From Nonomuraea rubra (lineage in GTDB: Bacteria; Actinomycetota; Actinomycetes; Streptosporangiales; Streptosporangiaceae): a DNA stretch of 64,000 nt. The translations under genes and the position numbers were made by a program. Under the pieces are notes generated by a model. The model searched no databases. It had not been told where the DNA came from and saw only the letters and a program-made list of their open reading frames with translations. Positions 24,781 through 32,321 of the stretch are shown here, piece after piece. The stretch lies in assembly GCF_014207985.1 (NCBI RefSeq), contig NZ_JACHMI010000001.1:9159001-9223000 (forward strand), in the 5' to 3' direction. Numbering within the stretch: the first letter of the stretch is position 1; the number at the start of each line of letters is the position of its first letter.

Positions 24781-25696
24781 CGAGGCGGTAGTCGCGCGGG
24801 GACACGCCTGCGATCCGCTTGAACGCGTTGCTCAGCGCGCTCACCGAGCCGTATCCCACGTCGTTCGCGATCGCCGCCACCGTCTCGTCGCCGCGGCGCA
24901 GGCGGTCGGCGGCCAGCTCGATCCGCCAGCCGGTCAGGTACTCCAGCGGCCCCCGCCCGACGACCTGCTTGAACCGGGCGGCCAGCGTCGAGCGGGACAC
25001 CGCCGCCACGCCGGCCAGCTCGGCGACCGTCCAGGCGTGGGCGGGCCTGGCGTGCATGGCACGCAGGGCAGGGGCCACGACCGGGTCGGCGAGCCCCGCC
25101 AGCCAGCCGGACGTCCCGCCGGAACCGGCGGTCATCAGGTGCAGGCGCAGCAGGTGGATCAGCATGACCAGGGCGAGGTGCTCGGTGACCAGGGTGGCGG
25201 CGAGCGGGCGCTCGCGCAGCTCGGCGTCGATCAGGTCGAGCGCCCAGCGTACGGTCGCGGCCTCGGGAGTGCCGCCGGGCACGTGGATCACCGGCGGCAG
25301 CACGTCCAGCAGCAGCTCCCGGGCGCGCTCGCCGAAGCCGAACCGGCCGCCGACGAAGACCACGTCCTCGCCCTCCCCCGCGCGGGCCACGCCGCCGGTG
25401 GCGGCGGCGAAGACGGGGCCGGCCGGGAGCGGGCGCACCCCCGGCTCGCTGGCCAGGGTGAAGGCGCGCGGCTGGACGAGCAGGAAGCAGTCGCCCTCGG
25501 CCAGCGGGATCGGCTCCGGCACGCCGTCCACGGTGAGCAGGCAGCGGCCGCGGCGTACCGCGTTGAACTTGATCCCCTCAGGGGGATCGAACGACAGCGC
25601 CCACCGGCCACCGGCGACCAGCCCGACCGACAGGCGGCTGGTCGTGCCGATGAGCGTGAGGACGTCTTCGAGGGGGTCGGCTTGCTGGACGTTCAC
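24725..25696 (-). CDS. AraC family transcriptional regulator (cupin sensor)
   Basis: A 323-residue regulator. The first 190 residues form a cupin-type ligand domain (GRCLLTVDGVPEPIPLAEGDCFLL region; a cupin_6-like family common in AraC proteins that control oxidoreductases). The last 100 residues form the AraC HTH pair (WTVAELAGVAAVSRSTLAARF and VAAIANDVGYGSVSALSNAF). GTG start. It is divergent from an SDR oxidoreductase with a 60-bp shared promoter and likely controls it; its tail overlaps the MFS 3' end. Confidence 0.9.
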   Translation of the reverse strand: MNVQQADPLEDVLTLIGTTSRLSVGLVAGGRWALSFDPPEGIKFNAVRRGRCLLTVDGVPEPIPLAEGDCFLLVQPRAFTLASEPGVRPLPAGPVFAAATGGVARAGEGEDVVFVGGRFGFGERARELLLDVLPPVIHVPGGTPEAATVRWALDLIDAELRERPLAATLVTEHLALVMLIHLLRLHLMTAGSGGTSGWLAGLADPVVAPALRAMHARPAHAWTVAELAGVAAVSRSTLAARFKQVVGRGPLEYLTGWRIELAADRLRRGDETVAAIANDVGYGSVSALSNAFKRIAGVSPRDYRLASLPPRRSGPPWPAAAGR

Positions 25697-25756
25697 GCAA
25701 CCATGGTGGACTCACGAGTATTCCAAGTCCAAATCGGGGTCCCTACGGTGGTGGTA

Positions 25757-26665
25757 ATGACGCGCATCACCACTCCCTTCAACGCCAAGACCACCGCTGC
25801 CGAGATCCTCGCCGGGGTCGATCTGACCGGGCGCAGGATCATCGTGACCGGCGGCACCTCCGGGATCGGCCTGGAGACCGTACGGGCCCTGCGAGGAGCC
25901 GGGGCCGAGGTCACGGTCGCCAGCCGGAACCCGGCCGGCGACGGGCGGGCACTGGACCTGAGCGATCCGGGGTCGGTGCGCTCGTTCGTGGCCGGGTGGA
26001 GCGGGCCGGTGCACGCGATCGTGGCGAACGCCGGGATCATGGCCCTGCCTGACCGCCAGGTCGCCGCCAACGGCTGGGAGCTGCAACTGGCGACGAACTT
26101 CCTCGGGCACTTCGCGCTGATCACCGGGCTGCACGACAACCTGCGGCAGGCCGGGGACGCGCGGGTGGTCACGGTCAGCTCGGGGGCCCAGCTACGGGAG
26201 CCGTTCGACTTCGACGACCCGCACTTCGAGCGCCGCCCGTACGACCCGTGGGTGGCCTACGCGCAGTCGAAGACCGCCGACGTGCTGCTCGCGGTCGGCA
26301 TCGCCCGCCGCTGGGCCGGCGACGGCATCGCCGCCAACGCCTTCGAGCCCGGCTACGTGCACACCGGCCTGCAGCGCCACCTCGACGACGGCACCAAGCG
26401 GGCGATGGGCATCCTGGACGACGAGGGGAACCTGCTGACCCCCGGCTACTTCACCACCCCGGAACAGGGCGCGGCCACCGCGGTGCTGCTCGCCGCCTCC
26501 CCCCTGATGGACGGGGTGACCGGCCGCTACTTCACGCACGACAACCAGGAGGCCGAGGTGGTGCCCGGCGGCCCCGACGTGATGACCGGCGTCGCCGCCT
26601 GGTCGGTGGACCCGGCCGCCGCCGACCGCCTCTGGGACTACGCCCGGGAGGCTGGCCTAGAGTAA
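25757..26665 (+). CDS. Short-chain dehydrogenase/reductase
   Basis: A 302-residue NAD(P)-dependent oxidoreductase similar to retinol dehydrogenase/WW-domain oxidoreductase-like SDRs. Cofactor motif TGGTSGIG (about residue 32), NAG at ANAGIMAL, catalytic Ser in VTVSSGA and YAQSK. ATG 25757 is used; GTG codons two and one codon earlier are also in frame. Divergent AraC gene suggests substrate-inducible expression. Confidence 0.9.
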   Translation: MTRITTPFNAKTTAAEILAGVDLTGRRIIVTGGTSGIGLETVRALRGAGAEVTVASRNPAGDGRALDLSDPGSVRSFVAGWSGPVHAIVANAGIMALPDRQVAANGWELQLATNFLGHFALITGLHDNLRQAGDARVVTVSSGAQLREPFDFDDPHFERRPYDPWVAYAQSKTADVLLAVGIARRWAGDGIAANAFEPGYVHTGLQRHLDDGTKRAMGILDDEGNLLTPGYFTTPEQGAATAVLLAASPLMDGVTGRYFTHDNQEAEVVPGGPDVMTGVAAWSVDPAAADRLWDYAREAGLE

Positions 26666-26671
26666 TGTTCG

Positions 26672-27385
26672 GTGATTGTGGGAGCTGAGAACAGCGGGCC
26701 GGTCGAGTACCGGCAGAACCGGTTCCGTACGCCGCCAGGGGCCACCGAGATCCTGCTGGTCAGGCACGGCGAGTCCGAGCCTGCCCGCGCCGACCGGCCG
26801 TTCCCCCTGGTCGACGGCCAGGGCGACCCCGGGCTCGCGCCCGAGGGGCACGAGCAGGCGGAGCGGGTGGGGCTGCGGCTGGCCGCCGAGCGCGTCGACG
26901 CGATCTACGTCAGCTCGCTGCGGCGTACGTCCCAGACGGCCGCGCCGCTCGCCGCCCGGCTGGGCCTGACGCCGGTGACGGACCCCGAGCTGCGCGAGGT
27001 GCACCTCGGCGAGTGGGAGGGCGGGCTGTTCCGGCGCATGGTCGCCGAGGGGCACCCCGTCGCCAAGCGCATGGCCGCCGAGGAGCGCTGGGACGTGATC
27101 CCGGGCGCCGAGCCGGCCGAGGCGTTCGCCGAGCGGGTGCGCAAGGTGCTCGGCAGGCTCGCCGCCGCCCACCCCGACCAGCGGGTCGTCGTGGTCACCC
27201 ACGCCGGGGTGATCGCCGAGGCGCTGGCCGCGGCCACCGGGTCGCGGCCGTTCGCGTTCCTCGGCGCCGACAACGCGTCGATGTCACACCTGGTGCTGGC
27301 CGAGGCCCGGTGGATCCTGCGCCGCTTCAACGACACCGCGCACCTCGACGGGGCCTTCTCCACCACGGCCGCGCTGCCCACCTGA
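26672..27385 (+). CDS. Histidine phosphatase family protein (phosphoglycerate mutase-like)
   Basis: A 237-residue branch-1 histidine phosphatase. The catalytic LVRHGESEP lies near residue 30, the second-half VVVVTHAGVIAE near residue 170, and the acid/base region ELREVHLGEWEGG in between. GTG 26672 follows a TAGAGT -10-like box by 8 nt, which overlaps the stop of the SDR gene, so transcription may be leaderless; GTG 26678 is an alternative. Its 3' end overlaps the converging NUDIX frame by 102 bp. Substrate unknown. Confidence 0.88.
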   Translation: MIVGAENSGPVEYRQNRFRTPPGATEILLVRHGESEPARADRPFPLVDGQGDPGLAPEGHEQAERVGLRLAAERVDAIYVSSLRRTSQTAAPLAARLGLTPVTDPELREVHLGEWEGGLFRRMVAEGHPVAKRMAAEERWDVIPGAEPAEAFAERVRKVLGRLAAAHPDQRVVVVTHAGVIAEALAAATGSRPFAFLGADNASMSHLVLAEARWILRRFNDTAHLDGAFSTTAALPT

Positions 27386-27829
27386 CGACTCGATCAGCAG
27401 GCGGTGCGGCTCCAGCAGGCCGTCGGGGAGGTCGCCGGGGGCGCACCAGCGGGCCTCCAGGATCTCCAGCGGGTTCAGCCGCATGGTGCCGCCGCCGGCG
27501 TACTCGGCCGCGTACGCGATCTCGATCCTGAGCTTGAACCCGCTCCTGAGGTGCACCAGCTCCCCCACGCTCACCTCCAGGCCGGTCTCCTCGCGCACCT
27601 CGCGGACGACCGTCTGCTCGAACGTCTCCCCGCGCTTGGCCCCGCCCGTCGGCAGCCCCCACTGCCGGTGCTCGGGCCAGAAGCGGTGCCGCAGCAGCAG
27701 CACGTTGCCGTCGCGGTCGCGGACGACGCCCGTGACGCCGACCATGAACTTGGCCTGGGACAGGTAGAGCAGCCGCCACTGCATCGACCCGCGGATGCCG
27801 AGCCACAGCCGGGCGAGCAGCCTCTTCAC
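27284..27829 (-). CDS. NUDIX hydrolase
   Basis: A 181-residue NUDIX enzyme hydrolysing a nucleoside diphosphate-X compound. The NUDIX box is complete: GGAKRGETFEQ followed by REVREETGLEV. The domain ends at about residue 148 (LLEPHRLLIES); the remaining 33 residues are low-complexity and are read antisense to the histidine phosphatase gene, suggesting a run-on C-terminus after loss of an earlier stop. GTG start with GGAGGA upstream; 16 bp downstream of the Gfo/Idh/MocA gene, probably one operon. Confidence 0.87.
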   Translation of the reverse strand: MKRLLARLWLGIRGSMQWRLLYLSQAKFMVGVTGVVRDRDGNVLLLRHRFWPEHRQWGLPTGGAKRGETFEQTVVREVREETGLEVSVGELVHLRSGFKLRIEIAYAAEYAGGGTMRLNPLEILEARWCAPGDLPDGLLEPHRLLIESSGGQRGRGGEGPVEVRGVVEAAQDPPGLGQHQV

Positions 27830-27845
27830 CGGTGTCCTCCGCCGC

Positions 27846-28919
27846 TCACGCCGCCCACGCCTCCTTGCCGGTGGTGACCGGGCCGCCGGTCCTGGCCGAC
27901 TCCCCGATGGCGAGGCTGATCAGGTGGTCCTGGCAGGCCTCGGCCAGCGGGTACGGCGCCGGGCCCTCCTGCCGGGCCCAGGCGCCCGTACGCTCCAGGA
28001 TGTCGGCGACCGCGATGTCGTCGTCGGACAGGCCCGCGCCGTCGAACGGGTTGCGGTAGACCACGCGGCCGTCGAAGCTGATGTGCTTGAGGTCGCGGAA
28101 CTCCAGGCTGAGGTCCACGCCGGTGTCGCGCCGCACCAGGTGCGACTCCACCGGCGTCACCGGGTCGAGCAGCCGGACCACCCTGTCGTCGACCAGCTCG
28201 CCGGTCGAGCCGCGGACCACGATGCGGCGCATCCGCAACGGGTTCCACCACTGGTTGTCGGTGAAGTCGTACAGGCCCATCCGGCCGCCGAAGTCGAGGG
28301 TGGCGAGGGTGGTGGTGCGCCGCTGCGGCGTGCCGTCGCCCGTCCAGCCGCCGGGCCCCAGCGGGTCGGCGAGCGGCGCCTCGAACGCGCCCGCGCGCAC
28401 CTCGGCGGCCTCGAACCCGACGCCCAGCAGGCCGCGGATCATGGACACGGCGTGGTAGAGGTGGGTCGAGGAGACCTGGACGGAGGTCGGCTCGCCGATC
28501 ACGCCCGCGCGCACGAGTGCCAGCCGGGCCGCGTGCCCCGGCATCAGCAGGTACTGCTCCGCCACCTGCACCAGGCCGGTGGCGCCGACGTCGCGCCACA
28601 GCTCGCGCAGCCCGGCCAGGTCCGGCGCGGGCGGCGTCTCCGCCAGGACCGGCGTCCCGTGCTCGACCACCGCGCGGATCGCGCCCGGCATCGCGGGCCA
28701 CGGCACCGCGGCGGTGACGTAGTCGGGCCGCTCGTGCCGCAGCAGCTCGCCGACCGACCGGAAGGCCGGAACGCCCCACTCCGCGGTGATCTGACTGCCC
28801 CGCTCCTCGCCGCGGGTCACGACGCCGCTGACCCGCAGCCGGTCGGGCATCGCCGCGGCCAGCCGCAGGAAGAACCGGGTCCGCCGCCCGCTGCCGATCG
28901 CGCCGAACGTCGTGGTCAT
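27846..28919 (-). CDS. Gfo/Idh/MocA family oxidoreductase
   Basis: A 357-residue NAD(P)-dependent sugar/inositol-type dehydrogenase. The N-terminal Rossmann fold starts MTTTFGAIGSGRRTRFFLRL; residues 90-100 hold VLAETPPAP, where most members have EKP, so the usual catalytic lysine is replaced. The C-terminal alpha/beta sheet domain has LDFGGRMGLYDF. It precedes a NUDIX gene by 16 bp. Because the EKP lysine is missing (ETP), activity on the common substrates is doubtful. Confidence 0.85.
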   Translation of the reverse strand: MTTTFGAIGSGRRTRFFLRLAAAMPDRLRVSGVVTRGEERGSQITAEWGVPAFRSVGELLRHERPDYVTAAVPWPAMPGAIRAVVEHGTPVLAETPPAPDLAGLRELWRDVGATGLVQVAEQYLLMPGHAARLALVRAGVIGEPTSVQVSSTHLYHAVSMIRGLLGVGFEAAEVRAGAFEAPLADPLGPGGWTGDGTPQRRTTTLATLDFGGRMGLYDFTDNQWWNPLRMRRIVVRGSTGELVDDRVVRLLDPVTPVESHLVRRDTGVDLSLEFRDLKHISFDGRVVYRNPFDGAGLSDDDIAVADILERTGAWARQEGPAPYPLAEACQDHLISLAIGESARTGGPVTTGKEAWAA

Positions 28920-28996
28920 CAGGGCCAGACCTCCTAGGGGAGCCGGAACGCTTCGGCAGCAGCGTACTCGGACGCCGCGGGGGTCGCGGGAGCGCG

Positions 28997-29857
28997 TCAG
29001 CGGGCCAGGCGGCCCAGCAGCGCCGAGGCGGCCGTGATGCCGGCGGCCGCGGCCACGATCAGCACCGCGAAGTCGAGCGGCAGGTGCGAGGGGATGCCCA
29101 GCAGCAGCCCGCGCAGCGCGTCCACCTCGTAGGTGAGCGGGTTGATCGCGCTGACGGCCTGCAGCCAGCCCGGCATGGCCGACGTCGGGTAGAGCGCGTT
29201 CGAGGCGAAGAACAGCGGCATCGTGATGGCCTGGCCGATGCCGAGCAGGCGGTCGCGGGTGCGTACGATGCCGGCGATCGTCACCGACAGGCAGGAGAAG
29301 AACGCCGAGCCGAGCAGCACCGCCACCAGCACCCCCAGCAGGTGCAGCGGGTTGAGGTCCAGGGCCACGCCCAGCAGCGCGGCGATGAGCACCACCACCA
29401 CGGCCTGCACGATCGCCTTCACCCCCGCCGCGAACGCCTTGCCCGCCACCAGGGCGGCCCGCGGGGTCGGCGTGACCAGGAGCTTGGTCAGGACGCCCGA
29501 GTCGCGCTCCCAGATGATGTGGATGCCGTAGAAGATGGCGATGAACATCGTGGACTGGGCGATGATCCCCGGCGCCAGGTAGTCGCGGTACGGGATGCCG
29601 CCCGTCGGGATCACGTTGATGCGGGTGAACGTCTCACCGAAGATCAGCAGCCACAGCGCGGGCTGGATGGCGCGGGTGTACAGCTCGGTACGGTCGTGGC
29701 GCAGCTTCTGCAGCTCCACCACGCACATCGCGGCGACCCTGGCCGGGATCAGCCGCCACGCGGGCCGGGAGCGCGGCGGGACGAGCAGCAGCCCGAGCCC
29801 CGCGGGAGCCGGGCCGCTAGCCGACGCGGGCTGCGGTGTTGCGGGTGCGGCGGACAT
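28997..29857 (-). CDS. ABC-2 type multidrug exporter permease (DrrB-like)
   Basis: A 286-residue membrane subunit with six helices, in the daunorubicin-resistance DrrB group. RAIQPALWLLIFGETFTRI opens the membrane part, and the family motif PLFFASNALYPTSAMPGWL followed by NPLTYEVDALRGLL is present. It overlaps the ATPase gene upstream by 41 bp, so the pair is translated together as an efflux pump under the MarR regulator. Confidence 0.92.
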   Translation of the reverse strand: MSAAPATPQPASASGPAPAGLGLLLVPPRSRPAWRLIPARVAAMCVVELQKLRHDRTELYTRAIQPALWLLIFGETFTRINVIPTGGIPYRDYLAPGIIAQSTMFIAIFYGIHIIWERDSGVLTKLLVTPTPRAALVAGKAFAAGVKAIVQAVVVVLIAALLGVALDLNPLHLLGVLVAVLLGSAFFSCLSVTIAGIVRTRDRLLGIGQAITMPLFFASNALYPTSAMPGWLQAVSAINPLTYEVDALRGLLLGIPSHLPLDFAVLIVAAAAGITAASALLGRLAR

Positions 29858-30749
29858 CGCGGAACTCCCCCCTGTCGAGATCGTCCAGGCTGCCGCCGGC
29901 GACGTCGCGGAAGACGTCCTCCAGCGTCGGGGACGTGCCGTCGCCGAGGCGGGCGCGCAGGTCGTCGGTGAGGCGGCGCGGCGTGCCGAGCGCGCGCACC
30001 CGCCCCTGGTGCATGAGCGCCACCCGGTCGCAGTACTGGTCGGCCTCGTCCATGTAGTGCGTGGTGACCAGGACGGTCATCCCGCTGGCGGCGCGGATCG
30101 CCATGATGTGGTCCCACACGCCGGTGCGGGCGATGGGGTCGAGCCCGATCGTGGGCTCGTCGAGTATCAGCAGGCGCGGCGCGCTGACCAGCGCCTGAGC
30201 CAGCTCCAGGCGGCGTACCATGCCGCCGGAGTACGTGCCCGCCATCCGGTCGGCGGCCTCGGAGAGCCCGACGGCCTCCAGCGCCTGGGCGACCCGGTCG
30301 GCGCGCTCGCGGCGGGGCACGTCGAAGACGCGGGCGAAGAGCGAGACGTTCTCGCGGCCGGTCAGGCTGCTGTCGGCGGACAACTGCTGGGGAACGTAGC
30401 CGAGCAGCCTGCGCACCGCCATCCGGTCGGTGGTCACGTCGTGCCCGAAGACCCGCACCATGCCGGGCGGGACGGGCAGCAGGGTGGTCACGCAGCGGAT
30501 CGCGGTGGTCTTGCCCGCGCCGTTGGGGCCGAGCAGCCCGAACACCTCCCCGGCCGCCACCGTCAGGTCGAGCCCGTCCACAGCGGTCGCCCGGCCGAAC
30601 GCGTACCGCAGCCCCGTCACCGTGACCGCCTCCTCGCGCGGCTCGTCACCGTTCGCCGCCACCCTGTGCGGCTGGTCACCGTTCGCCGCCGCCGTGTGCG
30701 GCTGGTCACCGTTCGCCGCGACCTCGCGCGGCTCCTCGTCGTCGCTCAT
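29817..30749 (-). CDS. ABC exporter ATPase (DrrA-like) with N-terminal repeat
   Basis: A 310-residue ATPase. Walker A GPNGAGKTTA, Q-loop YVPQQL, signature YSGGMVRRLELA, Walker B LLILDEPTIGLD and H-loop VTTHYMDEAD are all present, with the C-terminal GTSPTLEDVFRD of the DrrA group. Before the domain the protein has about 40 extra residues built from a 10-residue unit (AANGDQPH and variants). ATG 30749 overlaps the MarR stop (ATGA). Confidence 0.93.
   Translation of the reverse strand: MSDDEEPREVAANGDQPHTAAANGDQPHRVAANGDEPREEAVTVTGLRYAFGRATAVDGLDLTVAAGEVFGLLGPNGAGKTTAIRCVTTLLPVPPGMVRVFGHDVTTDRMAVRRLLGYVPQQLSADSSLTGRENVSLFARVFDVPRRERADRVAQALEAVGLSEAADRMAGTYSGGMVRRLELAQALVSAPRLLILDEPTIGLDPIARTGVWDHIMAIRAASGMTVLVTTHYMDEADQYCDRVALMHQGRVRALGTPRRLTDDLRARLGDGTSPTLEDVFRDVAGGSLDDLDRGEFRDVRRTRNTAARVG
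30630..30731 (-). repeat. 30-bp in-frame coding repeat at the ATPase N-terminus
   Basis: Three and a half copies of a 10-codon unit (PREVAANGDQ, PHTAAANGDQ, PHRVAANGDE, PREE) extend the ATPase N-terminus. Confidence 0.85.
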
Positions 30750-31201
30750 TCCGCCGTCACCTCCTCTCGCAGGCTGTCGGCCAGCCTTCGCAGTGCCGGG
30801 AGCGCGGCGGCCAGGGCGGCCCTGTCGTCCTCGCCGAGCAGCTCCAGGTGCTCGCGGACGATCGCCGCCCGCCGCTCCTGCCACGCCCGCAGCCGCGCCT
30901 CGGCCTCGGGAGTGGGCAGCAGCCGGACCGAGCGGCGGTCGTCGCTACGGGTCTCGCGGCGCATCAGGCCGGCGGCCGTGAGCTGGTTGACCAGCGTGGA
31001 CACCGAGTTGCCCGCCAGGTAGAGCTCCTTGGCCGCGGCCGAGACGCTGATGCCCGGGTTCGACTCGACCAGCCTCAGCAGCTCGGCCTGCGCGCCCCGC
31101 AGCGGCGGCACGGCCATCTGCCGGCGCACCCTGCGCCGGATCAGCCGGTTCAGCCCGCCGATGACGGCGGCAAAAGCGTCGGGCAGGTCTTCCGCACTCA
31201 T
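30746..31201 (-). CDS. MarR family transcriptional regulator
   Basis: A 151-residue winged-helix repressor. The DNA-binding part reads RGAQAELLRLVESNPGISVS, AAKELYLAGNSVSTLVNQL and the wing RSDDRRSVRLLPT. ATG 31201 is chosen; the ORF extends further upstream without support. First gene of the exporter operon (ATGA overlap with the ATPase), so it probably senses the exported compound and represses its own operon. Confidence 0.9.
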   Translation of the reverse strand: MSAEDLPDAFAAVIGGLNRLIRRRVRRQMAVPPLRGAQAELLRLVESNPGISVSAAAKELYLAGNSVSTLVNQLTAAGLMRRETRSDDRRSVRLLPTPEAEARLRAWQERRAAIVREHLELLGEDDRAALAAALPALRRLADSLREEVTAE

Positions 31202-31400
31202 ATCCGAAATGTTAGCTCTGCTTAGGAGGTATTGGGAAGTGCCCAGGTCAGCCCGGATATACCCGAACCAAAGCCGTACACGCATGGGGTCCGGGCAAGC
31301 ATGCGGGGCGCCGCAGGCGGCGCAGCACGGGCGGCGCAGGAGCGCGAGCGGCGCAGGAGCGCGAGCGGCCGGAGGGAGTGGCCGGGCAGCGTCGTACGGC

Positions 31401-31490
31401 GCGGTGCGGGCGGCGCGGTGCGGGCGGCGCGGTGCGGGCGGCGCGGTGCGGGCGGCGCGGTGCGGGCGGCGCGGTGCGGGCGGCGCGGTG
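31401..31490. repeat. 14-bp tandem repeat, six copies
   Basis: Unit GCGGTGCGGGCGGC repeated perfectly at 31401, 31415, 31429, 31443, 31457 and 31471, with 6 bases of a seventh. Confidence 0.95.
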
Positions 31491-31610
31491 AGACGGTGGG
31501 CAGGCGCGTAGGCGGGATGCGGCAGCCGGCAGAAGGCCGGCCGGGCAGCGAGGCCGGGGTCGGCCCGGGCAGGTGGCGTGGCGGTGCGGTGGGGCAGCGG
31601 GCGGCGCGGT

Positions 31611-31636
31611 GGGTGGGTGGGTGGGTGGGTGGTGGG
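31611..31636 (+). repeat. (GGGT)5 array, predicted G-quadruplex
   Basis: Five consecutive GGGT units followed by GGTGGG, directly next to the GntR stop codon (31637-31639, minus strand). Single-base loops between G-triplets favour a very stable parallel G-quadruplex on the plus strand; the GntR transcript would carry the C-rich complement. Confidence 0.8.
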
Positions 31637-32266
31637 TTAGGCGTCCGGGGTGTCGGCGTAGATGCGGAGGCGGAGTTCGCGGGCCTTGGTCATGTGCTCG
31701 CGCGCCAGCCCATAAGCCCGATCCGCATCCCGCCCCCCGATGGCGTCGATGATCTCCGCGTGCTCGGCGATCGCCTCGTCCCACCGCCCGGGCGCCGACA
31801 GGGTGGTCTGCGGGTAGCGGGTGAGGTGGTTGTTGAGCCGGGTGAGGAGGTCGACGATGGTCCCGTTGTGGCTGGCCGCCCAGATCGCCTCGTGGACGGC
31901 ACGGTTGGCCTCGGCCATGGCCGCCGGGTCCGAGGACGCGGTGGCGATCATGGACTTGTGGACGCGGGCGAGGCGGACGAGGTCGAAGTCGCTGCGGCGC
32001 TGGGCGGCGCCGGCGGCGGCGGTGGCCTCGAGCGCGATGCGCGCCTCGTAGATCTCCAGGATCTCCTCGGGGCTGCGGGTGCGCACCCGCATGCCGCGGT
32101 CCGCGCGTTCGACCAGGCCGTCCTGCTGGAGCCGGCGCAGTGCCTCGCGTACGGGGGTGCGGCTGGTGCCGTAGCGCTCGGCGAGCGTGAGCTCGACGAG
32201 GGACGCGCCCGGGGCCAGCGTGCCGTCGACGATCTCGGCTCTCAGGCGGTCGTAGACCTCGGACAG
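31637..32266 (-). CDS. GntR (FCD/FadR-type) regulator of the tricarballylate locus, CTG start
   Basis: A 209-residue regulator. The winged helix (SEVYDRLRAEIVDGTLAPG, then LTLAERYGTSRTPVREALRRL) is followed by an FCD sensor domain (EILEIYEARIALEATAA, IWAASHNGTIVDLL). No ATG, GTG or TTG lies in this frame before the HTH; ATG 32092 would delete it. CTG 32266 sits 5 nt after GGAGG and is the best start. It lies just downstream of tctA, with its own operator (GCATAC-N4-GTATGC) in the 56-bp spacer; a similar site precedes tcuA, so it probably represses uptake and catabolism until the acid is present. Confidence 0.85.
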   Translation of the reverse strand: MSEVYDRLRAEIVDGTLAPGASLVELTLAERYGTSRTPVREALRRLQQDGLVERADRGMRVRTRSPEEILEIYEARIALEATAAAGAAQRRSDFDLVRLARVHKSMIATASSDPAAMAEANRAVHEAIWAASHNGTIVDLLTRLNNHLTRYPQTTLSAPGRWDEAIAEHAEIIDAIGGRDADRAYGLAREHMTKARELRLRIYADTPDA

Positions 32267-32303
32267 GGTGTCCTCCTCACCTCGCAGCCGTACCGGAGCT
32301 GAA

Positions 32304-32319
32304 GCATACCGTTGTATGC
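32304..32319. promoter_or_regulatory. GntR operator GCATAC-N4-GTATGC (gntR promoter)
   Basis: A perfect 6-bp dyad with 4-bp spacer, 38 bp upstream of the GntR start and 2 bp from the tctA stop. It matches the architecture of the site in the tctC/tcuA promoter region. Confidence 0.65.
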
Positions 32320-32321
32320 AG

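Larger units (their letters stand above)
31202..31636. other. 435-bp gene-free spacer rich in tandem repeats
   Basis: Between the MarR start and the GntR stop there is no credible gene. It holds a 17-bp unit repeated twice (31333-31366), a 14-bp unit in six copies and a GGGT array. All long frames here are products of the repeats. Confidence 0.8.

Noticed and set aside
31401..31636. Repeat array as a CRISPR
   Set aside because: Units are 14 bp and 4 bp with no spacers and no cas genes.
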